Below, one piece after another: positions 1 to 11,330 of a stretch of 64,000 bases of DNA. Within the stretch, counting starts at the first letter, position 1, and every line of letters starts with the position of its first letter. A model generated the notes under the pieces. It had not been told where the DNA came from. It was given only the letters and a program-made list of their open reading frames with translations, and ran no database searches. Made by a program: the position numbers and the translations under genes. This DNA comes from Holacanthus passer (Eukaryota; Chordata; Actinopteri; Pomacanthidae), in assembly GCA_025331565.1 (NCBI GenBank), contig JAFREQ010000152.1:248001-312000 (forward strand), read 5' to 3'.

Positions 1-30
1 CACACACACACACACACACACACATACACA
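1..30. repeat. (CA)n microsatellite at window edge
   Basis: Alternating CA from the first base with one interruption (CATACA) near its end. The array probably continues beyond the left edge of the window. Confidence 0.95.
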
Positions 31-825
31 GCGAGCTGTTAATCTGTCCGTGATATGAACATAAGAAGGGGTTTGTGGGTCTTCCCTGGAAGCCAGCGGG
101 TGAACAGCGCACCCCAGCTGCTGTGCCTCAGTAATCCCTGTGAAATCTCACTTTCTCCTGGACAATTCGCACTGCTCGCCGGCATGATGTCCCATTTCAT
201 GCCTGCCATCTTACCCCTCTGATCCACTTATTAACATCATATCCGAGTCTAGCAAATGTCTCCCGGGCCTCGCCTCCCTTTCCCCCGCTGGTATCAAATG
301 CGGAAACAAAGAATGACATATTTCTGTGTTGGCTGACCAGCAGTTCCTCCAGCTTGAAAACAAAAGAGCACTTAAAGGTTGCGGGTAGACGGCACATTTT
401 TGTCTTTCATTGTTTATTCCAAAGAACATGCTGGCCGTTTTTTTTTTCTTTTTCCACTTTTACTGGTCCTTTATTCAGATTAGAAATGTCTGACCACTAT
501 AGTGCCAATGCCAACCTCAGTGGGTGAATGTGAAGATAAAAGCCATAAATACACTGTGATAGACGTAGTGAATCTTAAAGGCTTTAAAAAAAAAACAAAG
601 ACAATGTGCCTGGCTTTTGGGATTGTTTTTTTTTTTTTAATGTAACAATAATTTAAGGGCTTCTTCTCTGTAGCATATGATCATATCAAACATGTTGTTT
701 TCTGTCACTTACTTTTCTTTATTTTGATTTTAACTGAAAGCAGCGCACGTGAAACTGGTGCTTACCTCAGGACTGAACCCAGCATGGGGACGCTAAGCTT
801 TACTAAACCTTCAAATAACAATGTC
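31..825. other. Anonymous non-coding stretch
   Basis: No recognisable gene or repeat family. Open frames are under about 75 codons and overlap one another on the minus strand near 200-430. Short T runs (about 436-448 and 626-638) and an A run (about 586-597) are the only low-complexity features. Confidence 0.6.
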
Positions 826-840
826 AACACACACACACCT

Positions 841-872
<32 letters not shown>

Positions 873-877
873 ACACA
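826..877. repeat. Interrupted (CA)n microsatellite
   Basis: CA dinucleotide array broken by CCT and CTC interruptions. The interruptions suggest an older, less mutable array than the pure GT tract at 12831. Confidence 0.95.
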
Positions 878-3800
878 TTTTTTTATTTTCTTATTAACAG
901 GGCAGTTGCCTTGTGTTAAACCTGTGGTTATTTCTGTGTTTATACATTTCTTGTTACAGTTTTGAGGTGGAGAGATAACATGTGATATTAACATTTTTTT
1001 TTATTTGTACTATGCGGTATTACATTTTCTATTGTGTTTTCCTCAAAGAGGCTTGTGTCAGTCTGACCAATTCCATTGCTATAACATAAGGCAAAGTCAT
1101 TTTGGTAGCATCTTAACTGGCTGTTTGTGAATTTCTGAACCACACTTTAGCAGAGCCTGCTGGCATTGATCTTTGCTTTCAACCACACATACATTAAAGT
1201 CTATACGACTAGTGTAGTGTTTTGAAATGTCTCCACAAGACATGATGTATTTTCAGTGCTTCCTTGAACAGATGAGCGGTGGCTTTGCGGGGAGCATATG
1301 AAAACCAGCCTCTTGTTGTTTGACCCCATTTCTCCAGAGGTTAGTGAACTTTAGATGCGAGTCAGACTGAGGCCGTACATGCACAGAAACACACAGGAAG
1401 CCAGCTTGTTTTGGAAGATGCTTCAATTCTGTAACAAGTAGCTTAAAGGAAACATTATTAACAGTAAGCGCCGCAAACATGTGCATACGTGTTAAAAATG
1501 TAGGAACAGGCGGATGTCAGTCGTGGGAATTTCAGTCCCTCTCATTCAGTTTAAATGAAAATCTGTCTCCTCCTTTTCCCTGCCTTACACCATTAAAATA
1601 ACACAAATTGTTTCCACTGTCACTCCAAATCTGCGCAGGAGGAAAGAGCGAGATAATGGCTGAACATTTCTGTAGGATGTGCACCGTTTCAAAATTTGCT
1701 TGATCGCATTAATGTGTACGACAGACAGAAGGTCTGTGCGTCCATAGAAAGGGGAAGCGTTTGCTTGTCTGTTTGTATGTCCCTGTGCTGTTTGAGCGTA
1801 TGAAGGGCTGTTAATGCATGTCCTGGGAATAGGGCTGGTGTGAAGGAGAAGAGCTGAGGAGCAGGAAGTGAACTTTTGGCTGGTGTGTCGTGTTGAGCAG
1901 GATGTGCCGTGTGTTTCTGCTCAGAGGCAGATAGAGAGACGGAGAATGGGGAGGGAGAGGAGCAGGGAGAACGCAGCAGGGTGGACGCGAGCCATTGTCT
2001 CAGTATGAAAGCCTGTTCGTACTTCTAAAAACTCTCCATTCAGAAAACAAGTAGACTGTATCTTCTCTTTTCCTTCCCCTTTTTGCTCTTTGGGAATAAA
2101 CCTCTGCTCAGTATCACGGTGATACGACATCTCGGGCTTTCAAGGGCTGCGCGGTGAGGAAGCCATTCAGACATTTTGTTACAATTTGAGGATGTTGTGG
2201 ATTAAATTTTTTGGCATCCTTCTAGTCCAAGGAATTCATTAAAACGTTTCCTCCATATGTCTGTATTTTAAACATTTTTTTTTTTTAAAGTCTGAGCAAG
2301 GCTGATTAAAATGAGAGGCCTTGAAACTGCAATATAAATCAATTATTATTTGGGAGTATTTCTTTTGCTCTGTGGTTGATTCAATTAGTAAAATTACAAG
2401 AGTCTTGTTTCAATTAACTGGTGTAGCCTCTCAGCTCATGGGGGTTTTATGCCATATGCCTTTGTTAATGTTATTTATATGACACACCAACCCAGAAAAC
2501 CCCTCGCTGCCACCAAAGTGGTCTGAGTGAAGATGTTTTGAAAGTAATAAAATTAAGGCATGTAAAACAATTTATTAGTTACTTTAATTGATATAATGAA
2601 AATGAATAAATGCAAATATAAATGAGTGCACTAAGACGAACCACCAACTTTGAGATGTGGGTTAATCTTTTTATTTTATTTTTTTTTTTTTTTAGGCCAT
2701 TTCATTCCTTTCTAATGGAGTTATGTCAACCATCCCAGGCCCTGAACTTTTATAACACTAACAGTATAGAAGTAAAAAATGATCTGGACGAGTTCCAGTG
2801 GCCCTGTTTAGACCAAAAAAGGGTTTAAGGGTTGAATGTAAAAAATGCAAAGTATGCCTTTAAGCTTTCTACCAGCAGCGGCAGGCCCGGGGTCACCTAT
2901 GTGACTCCAACAGGCTGAATAGTCCTGATCTGCAATCATACCGCTGTTTGACATTTATTGTATTTCACGGTGTGTGCCAAAAGGACTGAAGCACTTAGCA
3001 GACATCACAGATGCTCAAAACAAAACTCAGAGACAGTCTTTGTAGTTTCCACGGTTTGTATCGTCGAGCTAAGCTTCGGACCGACTTTGACTTCGCCTTG
3101 TTATGAAAGCCATTATCTGTGTGGTTAATCATGAGAGCAGACGTGCCACTAATGTCCAGTGTACATATTTCTTTTCACGAGGACTCATTTAAACTTAAGC
3201 TAGAGCCAATTAATATCAATAATCAACCATATTTTGGTGTTGAGACCAACAAGTCAGCCAATGCAAACACACCTCCGGTATAACAAGCATCGATGATTCT
3301 GCAATAACATGTATGCGTGTGTGTGTGAGTGTGTAGCTGTTGTGTGTGTCCACATAGTGCACCTGTCTATCTACATGTCTGAGCGCCTTTCCCACAGCGT
3401 AGCAGGGTGAAGTACAAGGGGGAGATTTGACACTTTCAAGAGTCTTTATTACAAGCAGCTGCTTTAGATTTATTTCCCCGAACTGCACTTTTCTGGAAAA
3501 ATCATTGTATTGTGATTTTTTATTACTCTTATGATCCCCTAGAAGTCCCACAATTGCCTTTCCTCTGGCACTTTGCTTCCTTCGCCTTCCTCCTCTTCCT
3601 CCCTCCAGTGCAGAGCTTGGCCACGCTCATTCACCGCCCCTGTTACCTCAAAGCACAGCTTCCCCTTCTCACCTCTTTCTGTCCCTTCTCTCTTCTTACA
3701 CTCAACACAAACCGCTGACCCACAGCGCCCGCTGCCTCCCTCCTCTCCCATGATCCACTTACTTCCAGCTGTTTTTCATGCTGAAGAAGACAGTTGTCTA

Positions 3801-4728
3801 AATGTTTATGTGAAGAGCTACTTTCTTTTTCTTTAAGCCCTGATCAATTTCCAAAATGAACTTTGTGGCATGTGTTAAAATACAGCAGATGACGGGCCAA
3901 ATAAAAAAAGTCTGACATCGTTATTGTATTCTGATCCCGGGGCCAAGAAACGGCTTACAAAGGGAGATTAAAGACAGCATATCGTTGTAGAGGAAATGCA
4001 GAATAATGTGAGGGGAAATGTTCGGGGGAAAATATGCTCAGAAAGATGCCAGTAAAGTAAACATGTATGAAATTGCACAATTGATCCGGGCCTCGGCTGC
4101 ACCAGCCAAGTCATGCACTGAGATGGAGTGAACAAGTAAGGGAGAAGAGTTGAGAGGACAAGAAGCAGAAACAGAGAGAAAAAATGACTTGTGCTCCTTA
4201 GTCATAACTTTCAGTAAATAACAAAGAAAAGCTGGTTGCTCCGTGTGTCTGTGCACCTTTTTTCCCCCCACCTCGTTTATTTCATTTCCCTCATGTAGGA
4301 AATTACCTTGTGAGGAAATGATTTTTTCTTTCCCTTTTCATTGTTGACTGCTGCAGGTCATCGCCAAGGATTTTTAACGTAAATGATCGTGTCAGCGTGC
4401 CCGCAGAGATGTCATCCTTTTCCCAGACCTAACAATTATCACCCAATCAGCAGATGACCCACAGTAGGCTCTTTGTAGTTGACTGGGGAAAGGGGGTTCT
4501 GGCCGCTCGCGTCGTCCTCCCATCTGTTTGGCTTGGATCTCTGTTTCTGTCTCTACCTTGAACGCATACAAGACGGACTAAGTGGACTTTGGCTTGAATC
4601 TTTTCGTTTACAGTGTACAACTTCTGCTCCAGAGGTTTAAATTCAAAGACAAACAAAGAGCGAGGACAAAACAAGCAGGAATTTAGAAGAGCGAAAGTTT
4701 GTTGGGGAGAAGATTTGATTGTATATCT
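878..4728. other. Anonymous non-coding stretch, AT-rich blocks
   Basis: No gene is recognised. The block at about 2300-2480 is AT-rich and almost free of CpG, with several ATTA-type homeodomain-like words. It could be a conserved element, but nothing here proves that. A T-run lies at 2669-2692. The pyrimidine-rich plus strand at 3560-3760 gives overlapping open frames of 68 to 87 codons that look like composition artefacts. The block around 4280-4450 is moderately complex and unassigned. Confidence 0.55.
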
Positions 4729-4774
4729 CACACACACACACACACACACACAGACACACACACACACACACACA
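4729..4774. repeat. (CA)n microsatellite
   Basis: CA array with one CAGACA interruption. It creates spurious THTHTH and CVCVCV open frames on both strands. Confidence 0.95.
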
Positions 4775-4931
4775 GCTGGATGGCAGATTGTTGCTCCAGA
4801 TTAGGTCAGATTTAATTAGGCTGCCCTGCTCTGTTTGGAGTGTCACTTCTTGTAGAAAAAGCCATTATTAAAGAAAAGGTGATCTTCCACCCAACACACA
4901 CTAAAACCAAAATGTTACAGAGCCTCAGGGT

Positions 4932-4933
<2 letters not shown>

Positions 4934-4978
<45 letters not shown>
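4934..4978. repeat. (CA)n microsatellite
   Basis: Uninterrupted CA array of about 22 units, 160 bp from the preceding CA array. Confidence 0.95.
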
Positions 4979-4981
<3 letters not shown>

Positions 4982-6118
4982 CATCTATTCTGGTTTTGAA
5001 AAAAGGAAAGCAATGATGGATTATGATTTAATGAAGATGGCTGTGACGTTTCGAGATGGTTGTGCTCGAGTGGTTGTGGTTCACGGATAAGAAGGTTCAG
5101 ACTGCCACGCAGACAGTAGTCACTGTGGAGAGATGGGAAGAAAAAAAACGCATGACAGAATACATACAGTGCATCACAGATTTACAATGGAAATTAGACT
5201 TTTCAGTGGATCTTATTTCAGCAGACGTCCATGAAACATCAATAATCTCCAGTGTTTCGTTTTGTGGTTTATACCATGAAAACAATTGAAAGCAATACAT
5301 TAAACCAAACAGTATTTTTGCATTTTCTGCATTTCATTGTCAATATTGATCTTACTTTTGCTTTAGTGAAATGAATGTATTTATTGCATGTCAAAATGTT
5401 TTATAGTTAATTTTTTTTTGTGTAAATTTCAATTGTGGGTTTTTATAATAATTTCATTTAATTATGGTGTCTCGATAAAATCATGTTGATAAGGCTTTTA
5501 TTTTTTTAAAAGCCAATGTGAATTATGTCATGTTTTTTTGTTTGTTACTATACTCAAAATCAACTTGGCAATAAAGTGAATTGCATAACAGATTTACAAG
5601 GAAATGTGTCAAATTCTTTTTTTCATTCAGTTTTCTTTTGCAAATACAATTCAAATACGGACACATGATAATACATAAAAATATATTGCTATTATAGAAA
5701 CATTCCATTAAACTTTTTTATATGATTAAATTGATATTTTTCTTGATTTTTACACTAGATTTAATCCATTTCCAAATCTTCCATAAGAGAACTTTTAAGT
5801 GTCCAACCAGGATAGCAACCATTCGTGTTTTTGACACATTTATTGTGCGTGACGTGGGTTTCACATTAAGAGAAAAATATGAGACAAAAGACCGCGATCA
5901 AGACCATTTCACGGCAATGATGACCACAAAAATGAGCAACTTCTGTTCATTTTCCTATAATACATTCGCCTTCAAGTCTATGTTCTCCCATATGGAGACA
6001 TGTGAGTGCCTCATTTAAGACAGAGAATTTCAAATGAATCTCATACATCACACACAGTCCACATGCAACAATGAACAGATCCATTACTCTGTCAGCAGGA
6101 GCAAAACCAGCCAGACCG
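4979..6118. other. Anonymous AT-rich stretch
   Basis: AT-rich DNA with many short T runs (5400-5560). A 98-codon plus-strand open frame (5722-6018) has no ATG-proximal signal, splice context or recognisable domain, and I treat it as chance. No repeat family is recognised. Confidence 0.55.
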
Positions 6119-6153
<35 letters not shown>

Positions 6154-6163
6154 CACACACACT
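6119..6163. repeat. (CA)n microsatellite
   Basis: CA array with a single CG interruption. Confidence 0.95.
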
Positions 6164-6507
6164 CGCTCACATCCTTTTTCAATGTGTGAAAATCGCCTTA
6201 TTATCACCAGCACATAAGAAATCATAGTGCCTTCCAGATGTTTGATATGAATCAAGCAACGTGCCAAAAATTACCTCTCGACATTAAACAAATTAGCATT
6301 TCTTCTCTCAGGTGCTGTAAATCATCAGCATTCATGAGCTTGAGGTGCTTCCTGAGAGATCACATTCACCAGGTGTAATGAAAGACATCATCCGCTTGAG
6401 GCTGTTTGAACAGTAGGTGAAAACAAAAGGAACAGCGTGACATTCATCACATGTCTCAGTTCATTCTCTTTTCCTAAACCTGGAACGCAGGAACACTTTT
6501 CTCTGAG

Positions 6508-7400
6508 TTAAAGGAAAATTCCAGTTTATTATGCGTGGCCTTTATTTTCGAAGTTGGTGGCCTTCACACTGTTTCTATTATTAACAAAGAAAACTCAAAG
6601 TCTACTTACAAACTTTTTCCGGAGCTTTCAAGCTCGTAAGTGTTTCCAAGGTCAGGAATGAACTTGTCACTTCTATCAGCAATGAGATCAGTGTACTTTA
6701 GTCAGATTATCTAAACATGTTTATTTGGGCCTAAGTGGGCGTTGAGACTGAAAATAGACCTACGTTAAAAAATCACAAGGGGCTGCGTTGGTGGTGTGAC
6801 ATGAAATATGATACAGGAAGTCCAGCTTAAGTGACAGATTAATTTGTTTAAAGGCTTATTTACACTCTGAGACAGGATTTTACAACTCCGGAAAGTTTGC
6901 ATAGAGGCAATTATTTTATCTTTTGTTGCAACAATTGCGAAGTATAACATTAGAAACGGTGTTACAAAGTACGACCAGGAATATTTTCACGTGTGTATTT
7001 GATTGGCTAATTCAGTGGCAGTTGAGCCTGGTTCAACCTTTTTGTTGGGAGACTTTGCTTTTTTTTTTTGCCAGAGCTCTCTGCATCAACAGACTGGCCT
7101 CATTCAAATGTATTAGTTGTCTTTTTTTTAGTTAGTAATGTTGGTATTCATGCCTCATTGCACAAGTAAACCATATGTGTGCACGAGTGAGTAAGTAAGC
7201 ACAGTGGATCACAGTCGAACCAGAATATCAGTCTGCAAACTGTGATGGAACTTTTCTCTCCACGAACTATGCTAACTATGAGTTGCGAGCCCTGTTGGAC
7301 TTTGTAGCTGCGTGCTCCAAGTGCAATTTTACCATAACCACAAATGATGGGCACAATATGAGAATAAAGCCCAAGATGCAATAAAGATTAATAAAAAAAT
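6508..7400 (+). repeat. Composite dispersed repeat, copy 1 (modules A, B, C)
   Basis: Three short modules occur here in order and also occur elsewhere in the window. Module A (about 6514-6590) matches 39149-39225 and 47165-47240, sharing the pattern AAAGGA, an ATTC/TTTA core and TTTCTAT or TTCCTAT. Module B (about 6865-6925, with GACAGG, TTTTACAACT and GGCAATTATTTTATCT) matches 37362-37420. Module C (about 7201-7255, with CAGTGGATCA, GAACCA and a CAAAC-GTGATGGA core) matches 47318-47370. The copies are diverged, so this is an old element. It may be a long MITE or retroposon known from fish genomes. I cannot name it, and its ends are not defined. Confidence 0.5.
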
Positions 7401-8130
7401 TTCAAAAATCTCCAATTCAGGGCCACTTGTTAGAAACCTTAGTGCCCTCTGCTCATACTGACAGACCAGGAGAGCTTTTCCCAGCAGGCCTGCTTCCTTG
7501 TCTGTCTGCCACTTGAAGGCATCACATATTAAATGGCAAAGGTCTGAGGTGTCTGGTGTCGAACAGTGGGTACCCTGATTCATCCTGGTAATGTCAAGGG
7601 GGAGGGGCACCGGGGTCACGCCACCATCCCACAGAGCCTCCACTCCCTTCTCTGTTAGAAATACTGACTTTTCTGTTTGCTGCTTCCATGTTCAGCTTGT
7701 GTTTGTGTAGGTTTCCTGGCACAAGTCAGATGAAAATGTCCACAGGTATGAATGTGAGATGTTTCTGTCTGTGTTCGCTCAGCAGTGGAGCAGTGAGCAA
7801 TGTATGATGGGAGAGGCTTCAGACCTTTTCCACCCTAAATAGGATTGATCGGATAAAACATGAGTAGATGAGCTGGATAATTGGTGGGCTTCCAGTGGAC
7901 TGGATATTTGTGTAACCCGGTGCTTCAGATGTGGAGTAGATGGGACATGAGAAGGGCAAAGGTGTTGACAGCAAAGTCATTTAAACTCTGAGGGACTCTG
8001 ATGTCTGCGCGCACAGTCACACTGCAGTGCCTCCGCTGTCAGCACTAAGGAAAGAGATTAGGAAGCGTGTGTTGAAATGACGAGTGTAGCAATGTCGTTA
8101 AAGAGCAATTCAAGCATAATCTGAATTTGA
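7401..8130. other. Anonymous non-coding stretch
   Basis: No gene is recognised. A minus-strand open frame runs through 7329-7643 with fairly unbiased composition (C, H, W and D residues present), but it begins at a non-ATG codon (GTG) and has no clear splice sites. It could be a piece of the adjacent repeat. Confidence 0.5.
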
Positions 8131-8934
8131 TGCCTGCAACACTTTCCTCAAAAGTTGGGACAGGAGCAGTTTAGAATCACCTTTTCTTTTAACAACACTC
8201 AGTAAGCCTTTGCCAACTGAGGACACTAATTGTGTAAGTTTTGAAAGTGAAATTCAAATTCTTGCTTGATATACAACTTCAGTTGCCTAACAGTCTGGGG
8301 TCTCCATTATTTTGTGCTTCACAATGCACCACACATTTTCAATTGCACACTGGAGAGATCTGGACTTCAGTCAGGCCAGTCCAGTACCTGCACTCTTTTA
8401 CTACGCAGCCATGCTGTTGAAACACATGCAGAATATGTCTTGTGTCTTGCAGGAAAAAGCAGGGAGAAGTGTCATCTGGGTGGCAGCATATGTTGCTCCA
8501 AAACCTGTATGTACCTTTCAGCATTAATGGTGCCTTCGAAGATATGCAAGTTCCTCCTGTTCTTCCCACAGATGCTGGCTTTTAAACTGTGAACTTTCCA
8601 GGATGCCCCTTTCTTCATACCCAATCATGATACTATCACCTGTTACCAATGAACCTGTTTACCTGTGGAATGATCCAAACAGGTGTTTTTGCATCAGTCC
8701 ACAACTTTCACAGTCTTTTGCTGCTCCTGTCCCAACTTGTTTGAAACATGTTGCTGACCTCAATTCAGAATAAGCAGATATTTACAAAAGTCAATGAAGT
8801 TGATGAGGTCAAACCTTAAATATATTGTCTTTGTACTGTTTTCAATTGAGTATATGTCAAAAAGGATTAGCAAATTAGTGCTTTCTGTTTTATTTATGAC
8901 ACAGTGTCCCAACTCTTTTGGAATCAGGGTTGTA
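8131..8934 (-). mobile_element. Tc1/mariner-type DNA transposon relic
   Basis: The right end (8906-8934) carries the terminal sequence of a well-known teleost Tc1-like family, reading CCCAACTCTTTTGGAATC and ending in GGGTTGTA. TA is the expected target-site dinucleotide. A second, inner inverted repeat of 18 bp is perfect: AAGTTGGGACAGGAGCAG at 8152-8169 against its complement at 8721-8738. The interior holds a broken transposase piece on the minus strand (see 8339-8569). No matching outer left terminus is visible upstream of 8131, so the left outer arm is lost or too diverged. Most of the transposase gene is deleted, and the element cannot move by itself. Confidence 0.8.
8339..8569 (-). pseudogene. 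Tc1-like transposase fragment (pseudogene)
   Basis: A 76-codon minus-strand frame lies inside the transposon relic. By recall of the family it corresponds to the catalytic-core part of Tc1-like transposases, the DDE/D enzymes that cut and paste the element at TA sites. Recognisable pieces are the stretch resembling 'KGTINAERY..VL..' (residues about 18-30, here KGTYRFWSN), then FFLQD (residues 38-42), whose Asp42 fits the second catalytic aspartate. It ends in a degraded remnant of the region preceding the last catalytic acidic residue. The N-terminal DNA-binding half and the final acidic residue are missing. Intact relatives are roughly 340 residues, so this is a small broken piece. The apparent start is only the first available codon and is not a real one. 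The nucleotide similarity extends beyond the frame on both sides, including the TACGCAGCCATG stretch at 8401-8412, which shows frameshifts. Confidence 0.7.
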
Positions 8935-11089
8935 TTTTTGGACTTTTGCGACTTCAGTACAATTCCCGAAAGCATAGGCCTGATGCTGCTTTTAATTATT
9001 ATTGAGTATTATTTAATATAATATTCAACATGTGGTCATTGTAAAAAAAGAAGCCATCATTCATGTTTCACTAAGTTGCTCGGGAACTGTCAAAAAGATT
9101 GCAATGTTTAACATTTGAAAAGAAGGTTCAGTCACAGTTTTAGTATAATATGCAGTTGGGTTCATTCAGTGACATGAAAAAGGATGAGATGTCTTAATTT
9201 CCTGTTCCTCTGATGTCTGTGGTTTTTTGCTCTCAAGTAAATTTTTCAAACCAGAGCAAGATAGTTCAGCAGCTCTCCCTCCTCCTCTCTCCTTGCTCTG
9301 CTCTTGCTGCACACCTGCCTTGCATCAACCTCATTGGCCCAGCCCAGTGTTTTCCTCAGCCAATCAGCTCCTTTCTTGCTCTGCAGTTTCATCACCTCAT
9401 TCCCCTCACCTGGGCTTCTCCGCCCATCTCTCCACCTGCACCTCATCCCCTCGTCAGTTTAGTTTGTATTTTAGTCCGGTTTTGAATTCAGCCTCTGTTT
9501 AGTTGTCTGCCTGTTCCTTTGTCACAGCTTCTCTTATTTTCTGCTTTTGATTCTGTCTGCTGACCCTCTCCTGCATTTTGGGTGGATTAGCAAGACAAAT
9601 AGCCACAAACAAAACAGGGAAAATCAACATGACACAAAATGAATATATGATGACAATTAGAACTTCACCCATGGGTTGTATGGTGTGAAAACAATGACTG
9701 AATTTCAAGAGCTCAGCTTGATCTGCTGCTGGTTAGGTTGCAGCTTTCATACCTCTATGGTTAGCAAAATAGTGACCATTATCTGAACTGAATATGTCAA
9801 ACATCTTTTAGTTTGAGTCTTGGATGAATGTGGCCATGTATCTACTTTTGATAGATCATATACTTTTTGTTTAATTGTACCTCGGTTAGGATCAGAGGGT
9901 CCCATTGACCAGTGGATCAGGAGAAACCACATACTGAGAGACTCAAAGAGGAAGTGGTGTGCATCCTACACGCTGTGAAAAGATGTAGATTCAATAGAAG
10001 TAATACTAAATACATGCATCAACAAACAACTCTCATTCCTTTAGAGGGAGTGAGGTTTGGTGTGATAAGCGCGATGAATGAGTCCACAGTTATTTAGTGT
10101 GTGAGACAAAGGGGAAAACACAGAGGGAAAGAAAAGGGAGCCGCACCAGTCCACTTAAACGACCATCATCATGACCTCTTCATGTTGTGTCTCACGCCAT
10201 GTTTTACAGCCTCCCTCCTCCTCCTCTCCTCTCCTCTCTCTGCCTCTCTATCCCACCCCTGCTACATTTCACTGCTTGGACTCCCACTGAATGGAAAACA
10301 GCTGGGTCGGGGACTGCCCAGAGCACATTATGCCCAATTCTTCAATGAATTCCCATCTACCTCTCCCCTCTCCTCCTCTGTCCAGTGCGCTCCCTTTCTC
10401 CCTGTCCTCATTTAAGGTGGGGCCGCACAGCTGAAACAAAAGAAAAACAGCCTGTATGAGAACATGTTTCTCACCCACATATGGTACTCGCTCCCTCTCC
10501 TCCTTTCTCTGAATTCATTTCCCAACATTACTCCCTGGTGATACTCTGGTGTTATGGCTAGTTCTGCTTTTGACAAGTTGAAAAACGCTGAGATATAATG
10601 CAGCTGAGCCGTACAGCCAAGTATGCATACGGTTAAGTAATGTGTCAGAGTTATTATTTTGCCCTGATACCCAATGTAGTTCACCTGCTGTGGTAGATGG
10701 AGGCCAAAAACAGCCATAAAAACTGTTCTTGGATTTCTGAAGAACAATAAGATCTTATGAGGTCCATTAAAACATCACTGTAGAATAAAGTGTTAGAAGG
10801 TGCAATACATGTGGCAGCATGTTATTCCCAAAGTACAATGACAAAAAAAAAAGACATTTCCTTTTGTTCATGTTTTGAAATAAAAACTTTCCTTTTACAA
10901 ATTAAAAGTATGAAGCTGATTAACTGATTTCCTTTCTCGTCATGTTATGGGCAGTGTAACAAGTCGAAAACACAATATTGACAAATTACCACCAATAGTT
11001 AAAACTATATAATCTAAAGTTATCTTATTGTTTATTATTGTACATGTTGGATATGTTAGTAAGCAGTTGCCTATTTACACATCCAGCAG
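8935..11089. other. Anonymous stretch with pyrimidine-rich segment
   Basis: No gene is seen. The plus-strand C/T-rich segment at 9246-9590 produces overlapping frames of 90 codons and contains phrases resembling fish retroelement flanks (ATTGGCCCAGCC, CCAATCAGCTCC), but I cannot assign it. 10200-10400 is again pyrimidine-rich. 10740-11085 is AT-rich and featureless. A near-palindromic AT tract lies at about 9003-9028. Confidence 0.5.
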
Positions 11090-11330
11090 ATACAGAGAAT
11101 CATTTGCATTAACATTGGTTGTGTTTCTGGTCAAAACCCAGTCTGCCTTTTGGTGCTGAACAGACAGATGGAAAACCAAAACAACAAGCTGAAAGATGCT
11201 AAAATAACCTGTCGCACTGTGAGTTAATTTGTCTCTATTGCTAAGCAGTTTTGCTGCTACGACCTCACTTGGTCTGGTATGACCGGTAGCTTATGGTGGC
11301 TAATGACAGCCAATGTTAAAAAAGAAAGAA
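11090..11330 (-). repeat. Composite dispersed repeat fragment, reverse orientation
   Basis: The reverse complement of about 11170-11215 (AGCATCTT, CAGCTTGTTG, TTTTGGTTTTCC) matches the start of the composite repeat at 46847-46880 (AGCATCTTTTAGC, TTTTTGTTTGGTTTTC). This suggests a reverse-strand copy of the 5' part of the same family. Similarity outside that core is weak by eye. Confidence 0.4.

Noticed and set aside
4447..4846. Open frames of THTHTH and CVCVCV type around CA/GT arrays here and at many other places
   Set aside because: Dinucleotide arrays lack stop codons and produce meaningless alternating peptides.
5722..6018. 98-codon plus-strand frame
   Set aside because: AT-rich, no recognised domain, splice or promoter context. 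It ends next to a CA array and is best explained by chance.
7329..7643. 104-codon minus-strand frame with protein-like composition
   Set aside because: It begins at GTG rather than ATG, has no clear splice sites, and its 3' part overlaps the composite repeat.
9246..9590. Possible retroelement flank or coding segment in a pyrimidine-rich stretch
   Set aside because: Some phrases feel familiar, but no terminal repeat, tail or reverse-transcriptase motif can be shown.
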